This document shows, one piece after another, positions 22,423-35,000 of a stretch of DNA of 64,000 nucleotides. Every line of letters starts with the position of its first letter. Positions within the stretch are counted from its first letter, which is position 1. The DNA comes from Lophium mytilinum. Taxonomy: Eukaryota; Ascomycota; Dothideomycetes; Mytilinidiales; Mytilinidiaceae. A program made the translations under genes and the position numbers. The notes below the pieces were generated by a model. It ran no database searches, was not told the origin of the DNA, and saw only the letters and a program-made list of their open reading frames with translations. The stretch is taken from contig MU004183.1 in NCBI GenBank assembly GCA_010093605.1, forward strand, positions 1,116,001 to 1,180,000, in the 5' to 3' direction.

Positions 22423-23859
22423 ATGAGGTATTTCCTCGTCGCGTATATGATCCTTCCGATCACTGTTGTGCTTGCTGATCTCTTGCCTGTCCAATTCAAG
22501 GCACCAACCGCTGCACATTTTCGAGACATCGTTCGCAACGACACTTTCGATTTTGGCTGTAGACCGATTGCTCATCCTACCGATGACGGACAGTTCACGC
22601 TGCATGCTCTGCTTACCGAGGAGCAGATTGCTCATGTCACCAAAGAGTATGCGTCCATGCCGGAGCTCTCCGTCCACAGGCAGCTGGTCAAGAGAGCGGC
22701 CACCGCACCTATCGGAACTGGAGATCGATTCAAGTCTGGCACTGTGGCCCCTATTGGCCTTGGAACAAAGGCTTCAGGGACGACAATCAGCAGTATCATG
22801 AATGTTGCAGAGATCAGCTCGGCAGTCCTAGGCCTTGTCAATACCTACAGCGTCACCTCTATTACTCTACCCTACAAGACTTTTAACGGCGCGACCCAAT
22901 CCGCCGCTTATGTTGGCGCCGGCTCGGACAAGTCAAAGTACCACCTCTATCTGAGCGCTGGTGTGCACGCCCGCGAACGAGGTGGTCCCGATCAACTCAT
23001 CTACTGGATCTCCGATCTGCTAGCTGCGAATAGCAGTGGGAGCGGTCTTTCCTACGGCAAGAAGACCTATACCAACGCACAAGTAAAGAGCGTTCTCAGC
23101 GCTGGCATCGTCTTCTTCCCTCTCGTGAACCCGGATGGCGTCACCTACGACCAATCATCCGGGTCCTTGTGGCGCAAGAACAGGAATACCAAGTCCGGCT
23201 CCAGTGGCTCTTCAGTCGGCGTCGACATCAACCGCAACTTCGACTTCCTCTGGAACTTCCGCAAATACTTCGACTCGTCCGAATCTCCGGCTTCGACCTC
23301 GCCAAGCTCAGAGACATTCTACGGGACGGCAGCCGCATCGGAGTCGGAAACTAAGAACATGGTGTCTGTTTACGATTCGTTTCCTAAGATCCGCTGGTTC
23401 ATGGACATCCACTCTGCGGCTGGCGATCTCCTCTACAGCTGGGGCGACGACGACGACCAGAGCACTACCACGACGATGAACTTCCTCAACGCCGCCTACG
23501 ACGGCAAGCGCGGGGTTGTCGATGACTCGGTTTACAAGGAGTACATCCCATCGACCGACGCAACGAATGTCAAGAATGTTGCTGCCAAGACTATCGCCGC
23601 GATGAAGGCCGTGGGCGGCCGTTCTTACACGACCATGCAAGCGGTGGGCCTGTATCCTACTTCTGGGGCGAGTGACGACTACGCATTCAGCAGATATTGG
23701 GCGAAGAGTGGGGTTAACAAGGTCTATGGCTACACGATGGAGTTTGGGTACTCGACAAACTTTTACCCCACCCTCACGGAGTTTAATGAGAATATCCTCG
23801 ACACGAATGCTGGGTTCATGGACTGGGCGTTGGCTGCTATTAGCGTTGGCCTCGAGTGA
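22423..23859 (+). CDS. Secreted zinc carboxypeptidase, M14A family
   Basis: Single exon, 478 residues from the preferred ATG. The signal peptide is MRYFLVAYMILPITVVLA. A propeptide-like region (about 20-120) precedes the catalytic domain. All catalytic landmarks of the family are present: the zinc ligands HARE (H182, E185) and H330 (MDIHSAAG), substrate-binding R271 (DINRNFDF), Tyr near 420 (SGASDDYAF) and the general base E440 (YTMEFGY). It should remove C-terminal residues from peptides outside the cell or in the vacuole. The intact residues distinguish it from the inactive Ecm14-type members. An ATG 63 bases upstream is also in frame but would bury the signal peptide. Confidence 0.92.
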   Translation: MRYFLVAYMILPITVVLADLLPVQFKAPTAAHFRDIVRNDTFDFGCRPIAHPTDDGQFTLHALLTEEQIAHVTKEYASMPELSVHRQLVKRAATAPIGTGDRFKSGTVAPIGLGTKASGTTISSIMNVAEISSAVLGLVNTYSVTSITLPYKTFNGATQSAAYVGAGSDKSKYHLYLSAGVHARERGGPDQLIYWISDLLAANSSGSGLSYGKKTYTNAQVKSVLSAGIVFFPLVNPDGVTYDQSSGSLWRKNRNTKSGSSGSSVGVDINRNFDFLWNFRKYFDSSESPASTSPSSETFYGTAAASESETKNMVSVYDSFPKIRWFMDIHSAAGDLLYSWGDDDDQSTTTTMNFLNAAYDGKRGVVDDSVYKEYIPSTDATNVKNVAAKTIAAMKAVGGRSYTTMQAVGLYPTSGASDDYAFSRYWAKSGVNKVYGYTMEFGYSTNFYPTLTEFNENILDTNAGFMDWALAAISVGLE

Positions 23860-24924
23860 AACCGGGGGCTTGATAGTATGGGGTAGTGCGCCAGATCGGT
23901 GGTCATTATTGCAGTGGATCGTCAGTGCAATAGGCTTGATTGAAAGTAATGACAAAGGACAGAGTAACGTATTCCCACAATACTCATGAGGCCAAAGTAG
24001 GAATTCGAGTATGTTTGAAAATGAGAGCTGAATCGAGAAGGGAACGGACAGATGGAGCTGAATGTGCAATTTATGGTGGTGCTGACAACGCCGTAAAGAC
24101 GTGGCTCCAGGACGTGGTAATTTCGGACTAGGATGATTTCGACTCAGATGTGCCTTTGCCTCTGTAGCGTCAGATTGAAAAGCAGGCGTGAAGTGCCCGA
24201 AGTGCTTGATAGGATCAAGACACTGAATGCTTCGTTGAGTCCCGATATCAGAAGTAGGCATGGTGTCCTTCCTCACGACGCAGCAGGGGAGGCTATTTTT
24301 GCTCTGGACCCAGCAATCGGATTCTCTGGCAGGGCTGCACACCCGCCGCCACCGTGCTGGCAGGGCGGTACTACCGGCCGCCAAAGTCTCTGTGGCATGG
24401 TTTGGCCCCTGAGGCGCGCGCTGGAAGACGGCTTTAGTGGACGAACTGTCAGCGCCCTCGCGACTCACGGGAGCCGGATCGGGCGGGGAGTAGCCGCGTT
24501 GACTCAGCTGTGTGTGCCAGTGTGCCGTGGATGCGAGAAGGAAATGAGAAATTCGCACTCAGCCACGGCCAGGACAGCCCCCTATGGTGCGGAGGCCTCC
24601 CAAGCTTCCAGGTTGTCGTGGTCTTGGCATCTAGGCGCGGCATCTCGGACGCCGCTTTGTTTCTGCCAGTCTGCCCAGCAACGCTCGCTGTGAAGGGCAT
24701 CCCGTCTCTCACACGCCCTCGAAACTGTCCTCGCCATTCTTGCCTGAGCACCTATTCCCCGCCGTCTAATCCCAAATCTTCCCCTCCGCCCTCGAACTTG
24801 TGCGCCCCGACCAGCTCGCCCAGTGCGCTGCCAATTGCCCGAGAGCCTGCAAGCCGTTTGACGACACCCCATCGACGAGCCCGCCCCGGGCAGCGTCTAC
24901 CGCCCAAAGCCACCCCATGAGCCG
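23860..24924. other. Carboxypeptidase 3' flank and PI4P 5-kinase leader
   Basis: About 1.06 kb between tandem genes. The final 250 bases are C/T-rich and read like a long 5' leader. A 416-codon minus-strand frame that starts here runs into the antisense of the carboxypeptidase gene and is judged a shadow. Confidence 0.5.
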
Positions 24925-27859
24925 ATGCTGCATTCCCTCGACATGCCATCCTTCATGGCAGACGGCCGCGACCACTCGCCCTTCGACGCCCCCGCAGCCC
25001 ACGGCCTGAGCTCGCGGACCTCCCAAGAGAAGCAGCCCTCTCCTGTGCGAGACGACGCTGCGAGGCTCTCCAACGGCAACTCCGGCATTGCCAACGGGAA
25101 GCTGTCCAACGGCCTCGCCGCGATGCATTTAGTGGCCAATGGCCATCCGGTGCCGCCGACGTCGCCGTGGGACAAGCCATCGCCCCGTAAAGAGGACTCT
25201 GGCACCTCTAGCGGGGGCCGCATGTCTGATACCGAAAACGAGAGAGCTCCTCTGGGCCGTGGTCCCAGCAACGGCGAACCTACCCGAGATGACGGACAAT
25301 TCGCTGCCATTCACAATGGAGAAACTGAAGATAGCTGGGGGACGACCTACGTCAAGCTGGCAGCTCCCAGTAGCCAAGATGGCGCCTCCGAGTCGAGGCA
25401 TGACATATCTCGAGCTTCGACGAAGCCGGACCCAGAGGCAATGGAAACGCCAGGCAATGGGCCGGCGACAAGTCACCCCTCTCAGCTCCCTCACGACTCG
25501 ACTCTACGTGTTCCCGGATCCGTCCACCGGCTCTCATCTCCGCCTGCGTTCCCTCTTCCTCCCACCGGCCTTCCCGGAGCCCCCACTTCCAACCCGTCAC
25601 CCCAACACCCGCATCGTCTAGTGCATCGCCATACTCTTGAAGTCCCCAAAGTGTCTTCGACTCGCCAATCCCGGGAGTTCCCAACGACCAGCACGACGGA
25701 AGATGTCGTCTCAGCTACCGGACGCTTCTCACCCAATACACCGACTCGACGGAGAAACTCGCTGGGCCTCGCTCGTCGACACACCCGATCTGTGCATTCC
25801 GACATGCATCTCGAAGAACCACCACAGGACGAAGACGCAGCCCGCTGGGCAGACGCCATCCGGCAAAAGCGGGCAAGCAAGAGGAAAAGGAAAGAGGATG
25901 AGGACGACGATCGAGTGGTTGTAGGGACGAAAGTCGATCAGAACCACGTCAACTGGGTGACGGCTTACAATATGTTGACGGGAATAAGATTCACAGTCTC
26001 CAGGACAAATGCCAAGATGGACCGAGATCTGACTGATGCCGACTTCACAGCAAAGCACAAGTTCTCGTTTGATATGTAAGTTGAAATGTGATGCTTCTGG
26101 GTGTTATCTCTGACAATATGAAGCACTGGTAACGAACTGACCCCTTCCGCCAAATACGACTTCAAGTTCAAAGACTACGCGCCCTGGGTCTTCCGACATC
26201 TCCGGTCCACCTTCCAGCTGGACCCCGCGGACTATCTCATGTCATTAACAAGCAAGTACATACTATCCGAGCTCGGGTCTCCAGGCAAGAGCGGAAGCTT
26301 TTTCTATTTCTCTCGCGACTATAAATACATTATCAAAACCATCCACCACGCAGAACACAAGTTCTTGCGCAAGATATTGCGCGATTACTACAACCACATA
26401 CAGGAGAATCCAAACACCCTTTTATCACAGTTTTACGGCCTTCATCGGGTGAAGATCCCATACGGCAGGAAGATCCATTTCGTAGTCATGAACAACCTAT
26501 TTCCGCCCCACAGGGACATTCACAGAACATTCGATCTGAAAGGATCCACCATCGGGAGGGACTTCAAGGAGGAAGAGCTGGAGCACAATCCGCGAGCAAC
26601 TCTGAAAGATCTGAACTGGCTGCGGAGGAACCTGCATTTGGAATTCGGGCCGACGAAGAAGAAGGCATTCATCGAACAGATGGAAAAAGACGTGAAGCTT
26701 CTCCAGAAGTTGAAGATCATGGACTACTCGCTGCTGGTGGGGATCCATGATTTAGAACGTGGGAATGAGGAGAACCTCCGTGATAAGACACTGCAAGTGT
26801 TTCAGCCCGGAGGCGAATCGGCTGATGATCCTGTTCATGCCAATATGCTGATGCGGACTCCTTCCAAATTAGAAACCGCGCGAAAGGCGAAAGAACTACG
26901 ACAGATGATCAAGAACCAGAAGCCAATTCCCATGGATCAAACGACGAGTAAGATGCCGGATGAGATGCAGGAAGGCAGGAAAAATTTCTACTTTTATAAT
27001 GACGATGGAGGTTTTAGGGCCACGCACGAGGATGACGGCGTTGGAGAGGAGATCTACTATCTGGGTATCATCGATTGCCTAACCCATGTAAGTGCCCTCA
27101 CGAGTTGAGTAGTAGTCCAACATGCTGACGATCATTTTCAAGTACTCGTTCATCAAACGTGCGGAGCACTTCTTCAAAGGCCTCGCAAGCCAGGAATCAC
27201 AGATATCAGCTATTCCCCCGGAGCGATACGGAGATCGATTTGTCCGGTTCATCAGCGGCGTCACGAAAACGCGCGAGGCGGCTGAGAGAGAGAAGATTGA
27301 GGCTGAAAACATGGTCGATGATCCTCGTCTATCCGGTGTAAACATGCATCAACGAGATGCTACTGATGTGGTCATGGAGAAGGCTGAGCGGCAAGCGGAG
27401 CGCTCCCGACAAAGAGGTGCTTCAGAAGATAACGTTCCAAACAGAGAAATTCGCACGGTGCGAAGTCCATCTGCGGAACGTGGAGAGCTGGGCAGTACTC
27501 TACCAGTTGTCGAAGAAGCAGCAGAATCATCTAGCACAGGGGGGCGGAGTGGTCGAAGTGGCGAGAACAGCCCGCTACCACATGCGCCAATGGACGAAAG
27601 AGATATCCAAGAACTACAACCGCTCCCTCGAGACCAGGCGCGAGAAAACTCAGCACACCAGAGACCACCGCCAACGCCGCCCAAAGACCCCAACCACGGG
27701 CGCATAGAAGAACGGCCGCCTACGCCACCGAAAGACGGATTCGAGGCTCGTCAGCGTGGCCCCCCTACTCCACCAAAGGACGAGCGAGAAAGGGGTCGAC
27801 GTAGCGAGAAGGAGCTACCCATCCCACCACCCATGGAGTCAGTCGTGAGGGTGAACTAA
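24925..27859 (+). CDS. MSS4: Phosphatidylinositol-4-phosphate 5-kinase
   Basis: Three exons, 24925-26075, 26124-27087 and 27143-27859, give 943 residues. The first ~300 residues are disordered and Ser/Pro-rich, with a basic patch (RQKRASKRKRKEDED) just before the kinase that suits membrane or nuclear targeting. The PIPK domain (about 330-740) shows GKSGSFFYFSRDYKYIIKT (ATP site), FDLKGSTIGR, IMDYSLLVGIHD and GIIDCLTH, and the specificity-loop region YSFIKRAEHFFKGL. The tail carries repeated PPTPPKD motifs, likely SH3 ligands. It makes PI(4,5)P2 at the plasma membrane and controls actin and cell-wall signalling (Mss4 in budding yeast, Its3 in fission yeast). The exact start is open, since an ATG six codons on is also plausible. 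Confidence 0.94.
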
Positions 27860-28858
27860 ATACAAAAAGGCGGACCGATGCCACCATTTCTTTTCAACAC
27901 ACGCACACACACAAAGACAGCACAAAATACTCATGCCTGCATAAGACCATCTTCCTTTTTTTCCTCTCCCCTTTTCGCATCCATCGTTTGTCCAGCGCGT
28001 CTGCATTATACCAACGGCGCCCGGGGTTTTGCTCCTGGCCTGAACCTGAACCGACTTGAAGTTCTCCTCATGCCCTTGTTTCGCACGGTTTTCTTTCTTC
28101 TTCTCATCTAATTCAACTCTCCTCGCAAGAAGCGTCTCTTATAGACTTAGCCCGCTGTTGCTTTTTGTGTGCCCTGGTCTTTTTGTACTCCATTTCTCCG
28201 GAATCGGATGAGCTGGATACGGTACGGCCGCCGGCCCTGTAATCACTCTCGGGTCACATTTTTGAGGGGGGGCCTCCTCTTCTTCTTTTTCTTGTGTAAG
28301 ATATTGTTACAATGTTTCTGCTTTGGCCCCGCGGAAAAGCAAGCCATTTTTTGGAGAGTTGGGGTGCTGCTTGGTTGGCTGCGTTTTGGTTGATGGGAGA
28401 CGGGAGAGTTGCGGGGATATGAAGGACTTGAACAAGGGAAGCGGATGTAGATGTATTGAATACAGTTTGTGGCTGTTGTAATTGATGTGGATACACGTGA
28501 TGAGATTAGGCGCTTAGGGGTTCGTGTGAAGAGGGAGTTGGGGGGTGTTCAAGTGAGAAGAATGGAGTTGTTGTGATACTTGATTATGTTTCATTGCACG
28601 TGAGACGGGTCTAGAGTGCTTGTACACACTTACAATGTCACTGCTAGGTCTCCCTTCGTGAACTCGAATTAGGCAGAGGCTATCACTGCAATCACATAAA
28701 CTGCAAGTCTCATAACAATTCCGCTCATTAATTCCGTCTGGTAACGATCCAAACGAAACGATGCATTCACAGCTCTTGTAGTTATACACAGCAGCATCAT
28801 TAGCCGCCAGCAACTCTATACCAATATCTCGCTCACCCACACACTGCATTTCTCCTAT
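27860..28858. other. Convergent intergenic region
   Basis: 1 kb between the 3' ends of the PI4P 5-kinase and Rpt3 genes. It is T-rich on the plus strand just after the first stop, as expected for a 3' UTR. No supported gene. Confidence 0.55.
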
Positions 28859-30279
28859 CTACTTATAGAAGTCGAACTTGTCCGCCTCCTGGGCACCCTT
28901 GACTTGCGAAGCATACGCGTCCTCCAGATCGCTCTGGATGATGTTGTACCTATTCTTCCTGACGGCCCGTAGCCCAGCTTCCTGCATAATAGCCGCGATG
29001 ATGGCTCCAGAGAGCGGGTCGTTCCGCACGATCAAGCTATCCAGGTCGACTTCTGGGCTCAGGCTCATCTTGCTGGCGATGGTGGAGAAGATGAGGCGGC
29101 GCTCGCGGCGATCGCGGAGGTTGGGGAACTCGATCTTACGGTCCAATCGCCCTGGACGGAGGAGCGCGGGGTCGAGGGTATCGGCGCGGTTGGTCGCCAT
29201 AATGACCTTGACGTTGGACGTTTGGTCGAAGCCGTCCATTTGGTTGAGCAGCTCGAGCAGGATACGCTGGACCTCTCTGTCCGCCCCGGTCTGGGCATCG
29301 AACCGCTTCGTGGCGATGGCGTCGATCTCGTCGATGAAGATGATGGATGGGGAGTTCTCGCGCGCCATCCGGAACACGTCGCGCACCATGCGGGGACCCT
29401 CGCCGAGATACTTTTGCACGAATTCCGAGCCGACGACGCGGATGAAGGAGGCGGTGGTACTGTTGGCGACGGCTTTGACGAGCATGGTTTTTCCAGTCCC
29501 TGGGGGCCCGTACAGGAGGACACCGCGCGGCGGGTCGATACCGATTTGGCGGTAGAGATCGAAGTGCGTCAGTGGAAGCTCCACGGCTTCGCGGATCTCC
29601 TGCTTCTGCATGTCTAGGCCACCCACGTCGGCGTATGTCACGTCGGGCTTCTCGTCCTGCCCGAGCATTGCTATTGACGAGTCGGCTTCTGGGGGCAGGA
29701 TGTCGACGAGGGCGTTGGAGTGGCGGTGGAGGGCGACGGAGGAGGAGGGCTTGAGGAGCTCGCGGTCGAGCGTGGAGAGGATTCGGACCACATAGTTCGA
29801 GCCTGTCGATGACTGTACGATGCCGGTGCTGGGCCTTGTTAGATGATGCCGGGCTGGTATCTGGGGGAGAAGCTTACTTCTGGTCAATCGCCTCCATAAA
29901 CTGCCCGATCACCAGTGGCACGCTCTGGATGCGCTTGATCTCTTCTTGCGCTCGTACCAGCTCCCGCTTGAGACTCCTGTCCCCATATTAGCTCTGATGG
30001 GTCTTGCGTAGCAGATCTCAGCCAGACACGTACCTCTGTTCATCCTTGATGTACTCCTCTTGGAGGTGGATGTATCTAGACAACGGTCAGCCCTGTCTGG
30101 CGCAGCGTGGCAAAGGCAACATACTCTAGCTGCCGTTGGAGCTTCTTAAATGTGGAGTAGTCATCGGCGCCCTCAGTTGCAAAACCCTCTAGGGTATCGA
30201 AGTTCGGTATCGACGACGGGAGCTGCTTCTTGTGCGGCGGCACCTGGTTCGCCGGGTTCTCGACGGCGACGTCGGCCAT
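28859..30279 (-). CDS. RPT3: 26S proteasome regulatory ATPase subunit Rpt3
   Basis: Four exons, 30279-30125, 30075-30034, 29976-29878 and 29828-28859, give 421 residues (yeast Rpt3 is about the same size). An N-terminal coiled coil ([20 protein letters not shown], then [15 protein letters not shown]) precedes an OB domain and the AAA+ module. That module has Walker A GPPGTGKT (206-213), Walker B IIFIDEID (261-268), the ATNR sensor and the arginine fingers in RPGRLDRK. The last three residues, FYK, are the HbYX motif that docks into the alpha-ring and opens the 20S gate. It unfolds and translocates ubiquitinated substrates. The gene converges with the PI4P 5-kinase gene and diverges from SWI1. 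Confidence 0.96.
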
Positions 30280-32050
30280 GCTGGGCGAGGAGGCTGTTGT
30301 TTGGGAGGAGTAGCGGACGGCGTGGTGAGCGAGGGTCACAGGTAGTGGTAGTGAGGGCTAGGTGCGGATACAGGCGTGCGGTTGATGGCTGTGATAGCAG
30401 GCAGGACGTCCGCAGTTCACTTGAGGTCGACACTAATCAATCACGTGTAGTGAGTCACGTGTAAAAGGTCACGTGCTTCACCCACGACCACACACCTCGA
30501 AGCCGGATGCAATGCATGAATGTGAGGGCGTAAAGGTAGGTTTATAATATTCAAATAATCTAGAATATATCTCGACGACCCGCCCGTCCATTCTCCTGGC
30601 TCTTAGCTGGCTGTCAGAAGTTCCTGAATCTGAGCGTGCCCACCCTGGCACCATCTATCTCGAGGCAGATGGTCGGAGCGTGCTCCCTGGAGATTGTCGA
30701 GCGTCATATTTCACTCCAAGACCATTCGATCGACAGAACCATGTGGAAGTGTCTCCAAACCCAGCCGGAGCTGCCACACGCGGTTCTCCCTCCCCGCTCG
30801 CTGAGGTGTGGCTAACGCGGTGTGTGGTGGAGCGATCATTGGATGCCGTTGCTTTTGCCATGCTGCGATTCGGCTCCGCTGGCCACGGTACCTGCAGTGG
30901 GCGTCCTGGAGAGCGTCCAGTGTGTGCGGCCTATCCAGGTAGCGGATTTCCAGCAGGGCTCCAGGCTCGCTCACCTTCCTCATCCTGCGGGGTCCTGGGG
31001 TGTGCGGTGACGAGGGCGTGAAGGCAGTAGCGGTAGCGTGCTCTCAGGAATCTCGTGCCCCCATGCCGGTCCATTATCGGCGCATCGAAGCCTTCACAAT
31101 CCCCTTCCGTCGCTGCCGACCACGTCCCCACACGCCATCTGACAGCCTGGGGCGCGGTTATTGGCAGCAATCGGCGCAAGGAACACGGTGGTGGCGCACA
31201 CGATGAGCCGTGGTAGGAATCCTGGGGTGCGAGTGTGGGAGCTTCGAGAAGGCCACGGCGTGCTGCGGTGGGAGGGCACGCAGACAGCCACGGGCGGAAT
31301 CGACAAAGCAGGCACGCACGCAGCGCAGAGGGCTATCTATAGGCGTGTCTGAGTGGAGGCGGGCCGGTCTGAGGGGTGCTACTCGTGTCACTCCGGGCAA
31401 ATGATGGCGAAGGTGAAGCATGATTCGGCATCCAAACGCGGTCTGGGTTCGATATCCCGGCCGCCTGGCAACCCAAAATACTGCTCGACGGCACGGGCCG
31501 GGCGTGAGGCTTGCCTGCCTGCTGGCTGGCGATGCTACGCTCGTCCCCACGCTGCTTCTTTCGTTGTTGCAGCTCGTCGTTGCGGACTACTTCTATCTGC
31601 CTCCCGATGGCGGTAGCGGATTCGAGGTTGTCAAGGAAGGCCGGGCGGGCCCTGTGCTCCGCTTTCTGCCTGGGCGGGCTCGCTTGGCAACTCTCCTTTC
31701 ACCAGACTTGCCGCTGCCGTGACTTCCATCTCGGCCTCCAAGCACCCCCGCCCTGAAAAGTGATATCGCGTGTGAGTTTGTTCCATCTCTCCTGCTCACA
31801 CTTCTCTCCCCGCTGGCCCCGCTGGCCACGTTGCCGCCCCGCTGCACGCGTCGCTGCCAACCACACGCCGGCCGCGCTGTGATCAGCAGCCTCACCTCCA
31901 CCAAGCGCGCCCTCGCCCGCTGCGCGCCTCGCAGTGCGCCGGAGTCTGGGAGTCTGTCGCGCGGCTGCTGGCGGGCCCGAATGAGATGGAACGAGTGCTG
32001 ACTGCTGCTGCGTAGATGGAGAGTGCTGACCCGCCCGTCCACCGCGAACC
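30280..32050. other. Divergent intergenic region between RPT3 and SWI1
   Basis: 1.77 kb. The RPT3-proximal part holds the CACGTG cluster described separately. 30650-31750 is GC-rich, with overlapping open frames in five or six frames and no recognisable domain, which is typical of composition rather than coding. The last ~300 bases are probably the SWI1 leader. Confidence 0.5.
30441..30475. promoter_or_regulatory. Three TCACGTG boxes at exact 14-base spacing
   Basis: TCACGTG begins at 30441, 30455 and 30469, each copy exactly 14 bases after the last, 162-196 bases upstream of the RPT3 start. The palindromic core CACGTG is the E-box bound by bHLH factors such as Cbf1. Whether the cluster serves RPT3, SWI1 or both cannot be read from sequence. 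Confidence 0.55.
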
Positions 32051-35000
32051 ATGACGACTTGGCCAGACAACCTCAGCAATGGCACCCTCTACAACAACCT
32101 GCCCGACCAGACCCAGGACCCCGGCCTCCTCAACCCGTCCATGTTTGCAGGCGCGAACCTCGACCTGAGCCAGTTGCAGCACAACCCACAATTCCAGACG
32201 CGGATGCAGAATGGCGCGTTCCAAACATCCTCCATGGCCGGCCAGAAACGGCCGCGTGAGGACAGCACCGGCGCGCCCCTCTCGCGCTCGCAGACCCCCG
32301 GCCAGCAGGGCCAGTACGGCTTCCAGGGCAGCCAGCACGGCGGCGTCCAGCCGATGCAGGTCCCTTCACCCTTCCAGCACCTTCACCAGGGCGGCTCCGC
32401 CAACGCGACGCCTTCACCCACCCTCCAGAATCAACAATTCCGTCCCGGCATGCCCCCTCAGCGCGTGCAGACCGTCTCACCTGCACAAAATGCGAACGGT
32501 CCTCAGATGTCGCCGATGAACTACATGCAAGGCTCGCCGATGCCGCAGGGGTACAACCAGAACTTTAGCGCAGGCTCATTTCCAGTCCAGCCTGTTGCCC
32601 TCTCCCAGAACCTGCAGAGCCGGCAGCAGGAAGCCCAGCGCCAGTACCAGATGCGACTACAGTCACAACAACAGCAACTGGCCGCAAGCAATATGGCGGC
32701 GCAACAGAGACACCAGGCCGGGCCGATGCTCGGCTCCTCGGGGCAACAGCCAGGCATGCCAATGAACAGGAATCCGGCGCAAATGCAGAAGCCACAGGCG
32801 CCGCGCGTCCAGCCCGATGCCTTCATCAAGAACGTGTCCGCGCTGATGCAGCAGAGCGGCCATTCGTTCAACGCCCAGCCAATGATCGCAATGCGTCCCG
32901 TGAATTACGTGAAGCTGTACAGCATGGTCATGCAGCAGAAGGGCTCCAACCGAGTGACAGCCATAGGAGCGTGGCCTATGGTTGCCCAGGCCTTGGGCTT
33001 CCCCCAGCAACAGTTTCCCAACGCCGGTGAAGAGGTGAAACACATCTTCGAGCAAAATCTGGGCCTCTACGAGAACGCCTATTGGAACAAGGTGGCACAG
33101 CAATCGAAGGCTTTGGGCAACACCCAGCAGGCGCAGATGGCGGCCGCCATGAGCTCTGCACAGCAAATGTCACCCACCAAGTCGATGCCTCAAATGGGCC
33201 CCAACAACGTCCAAGCGCAACAGCAACAGTACCTCCAACAACTGCAAAGGGCCCAGGCAATGCAAATGGACCAATCTACACCAATGAAGAACAACGTACC
33301 AATGGCGACAGCGAATGGATGGAGTACGCCTCAGATGGACTCGAAGATGACGCCCACTGCCTTGAATCAGCACCGGAAAAGTATGAGTCGTCAACTTGAA
33401 GCCACGCCTCCCCATTCGCAGCCCCTCGGTTTCCCCTCGCCTTCCCCAGGGCCAGACGTAAAGCCCAGAGAAAGCGCTCCTCCACTTGGTCCCCCAACAT
33501 CGAACGGTGTCGCGCAGCCAGCATCTGTTAAAGTGGAACATGGGACTGAATACCAGCCCAAAGTCAGAAACTTAGCTCTTAGTCATGGGGGAATCGACGT
33601 CCAAGGGATCTCTGATTTAGGAAAGAATATTGCCGCCCTGAAGCCAAACATACCAAACCTCGAGGAAATGGGTGTAATCGATGTCCGAGCCCTCAGCATG
33701 AGCCTTCAGTCCGGTATCCATGGGGAGGTGAGATTGGCGCTGGACTTCCTCGTGCGACTTTCGCATGAGCAAAGAGTCCAGCTCGAGCTGGAAAAGTGTG
33801 AAGATCTCATCGACGCAATCATAGATTGCGCCGAAGAACAGCTGGACGCTCTCGCAGAAGATTCTCCGGAGGTCTCTGACATCCTGGACTTGACGCCGTA
33901 TGAAGACGTAATTCGCAACTGCCGCACAGAAGTTGAGTCGATCCAAGAGATCCCCGAGTTTGGGACCCCAGCGTACGAGCTCGATCGAACCGCGGAGCGG
34001 CTTATAGCCGTGACAACAATCTTGAGGAATCTCTCCTTCTTCGAGTCCAATCACTCCTTAATGTCCAGTCCAATCGTTTTGAAATTTGTGTCGAATGCGA
34101 TTCGGCTCGTCGGCACCAGAATTCTGCTATTGCGCTCCCATGTCAATACCGCGGATTTTATGAAAGATCTGATCATCCTACTATCAAACATCTCGGACAA
34201 AATCGAGTTGCCTTCTCGCGAGGAAGCACACAATGTTCTCCACTTCCTCATATCATTTGCCCCTTGCCCAAGGCCCGGCTCTCCGGTCCGATTCACACCA
34301 TATAATCCAGCAATTCACCGATACCTCCCTCCCGCAGTCGACACTCTCGCCAAGCTACTTGCTCGAGACGATCCAAATCGAACGTACTATAAGCAGCTTT
34401 TCCACGCCGACGCGACCTCCACGCCTCCCTACGACCTCCTTACACGAGCTTTCGCCCTCGCGGTTGCTGTTGTACCAGATCGCTCCAAGCGCGGAGGGCG
34501 CACCAACGAAGAAATGAGAATTGCCGAAGCTCGAAAGCCGTACCTCATGCAAGGCATGCTCGCCGCGGACATACTTGCGAGTCTGGCCCCTGGTCCGGAT
34601 TCCGGGATTGCACGGTCTTGGCTCGAAGCTGAGGACGGTTGGGCCCAGAGCCTTCTCCGACTGTCTGTGTTTTTGTTCTCTACGGATGCAAATCCTCGAG
34701 CCCCTCCTCAGCCAGGCTCACGGCAAGTGCCAAGAATGGACCATGATCTACAAGGGTTTCAGCTAATAACTCATCGAGCCCTTGCCATGCTGAAGAAACT
34801 CGGAGAAAAATGCAAAGGGGGAGATCTGGTGATCGCAAATGCCAACGCAAATGCCATCAAGATCGAGAACGGCGCTGCATCCGATGACGAAGAAGAGGAA
34901 TTTGATGGAGGTTCCGTGAAGGAGGTCGGAGCCGGTAATAGATGGACCGTTAAAGCAGATGTGTTGCCTAAGAAGGAGATGCTTCTCGGCGCACTTTTGA

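Noticed and set aside
23308-24558. 416-codon minus-strand open frame opposite the carboxypeptidase gene
   Set aside because: It is antisense to an intact gene with full catalytic motifs, has no recognisable domain, and owes its length to the GC-rich third positions of the real gene.
30655-31756. Multiple overlapping open frames as genes between RPT3 and SWI1
   Set aside because: Five or six frames are open at once in GC-rich DNA with no family features and no splice-linked continuity.
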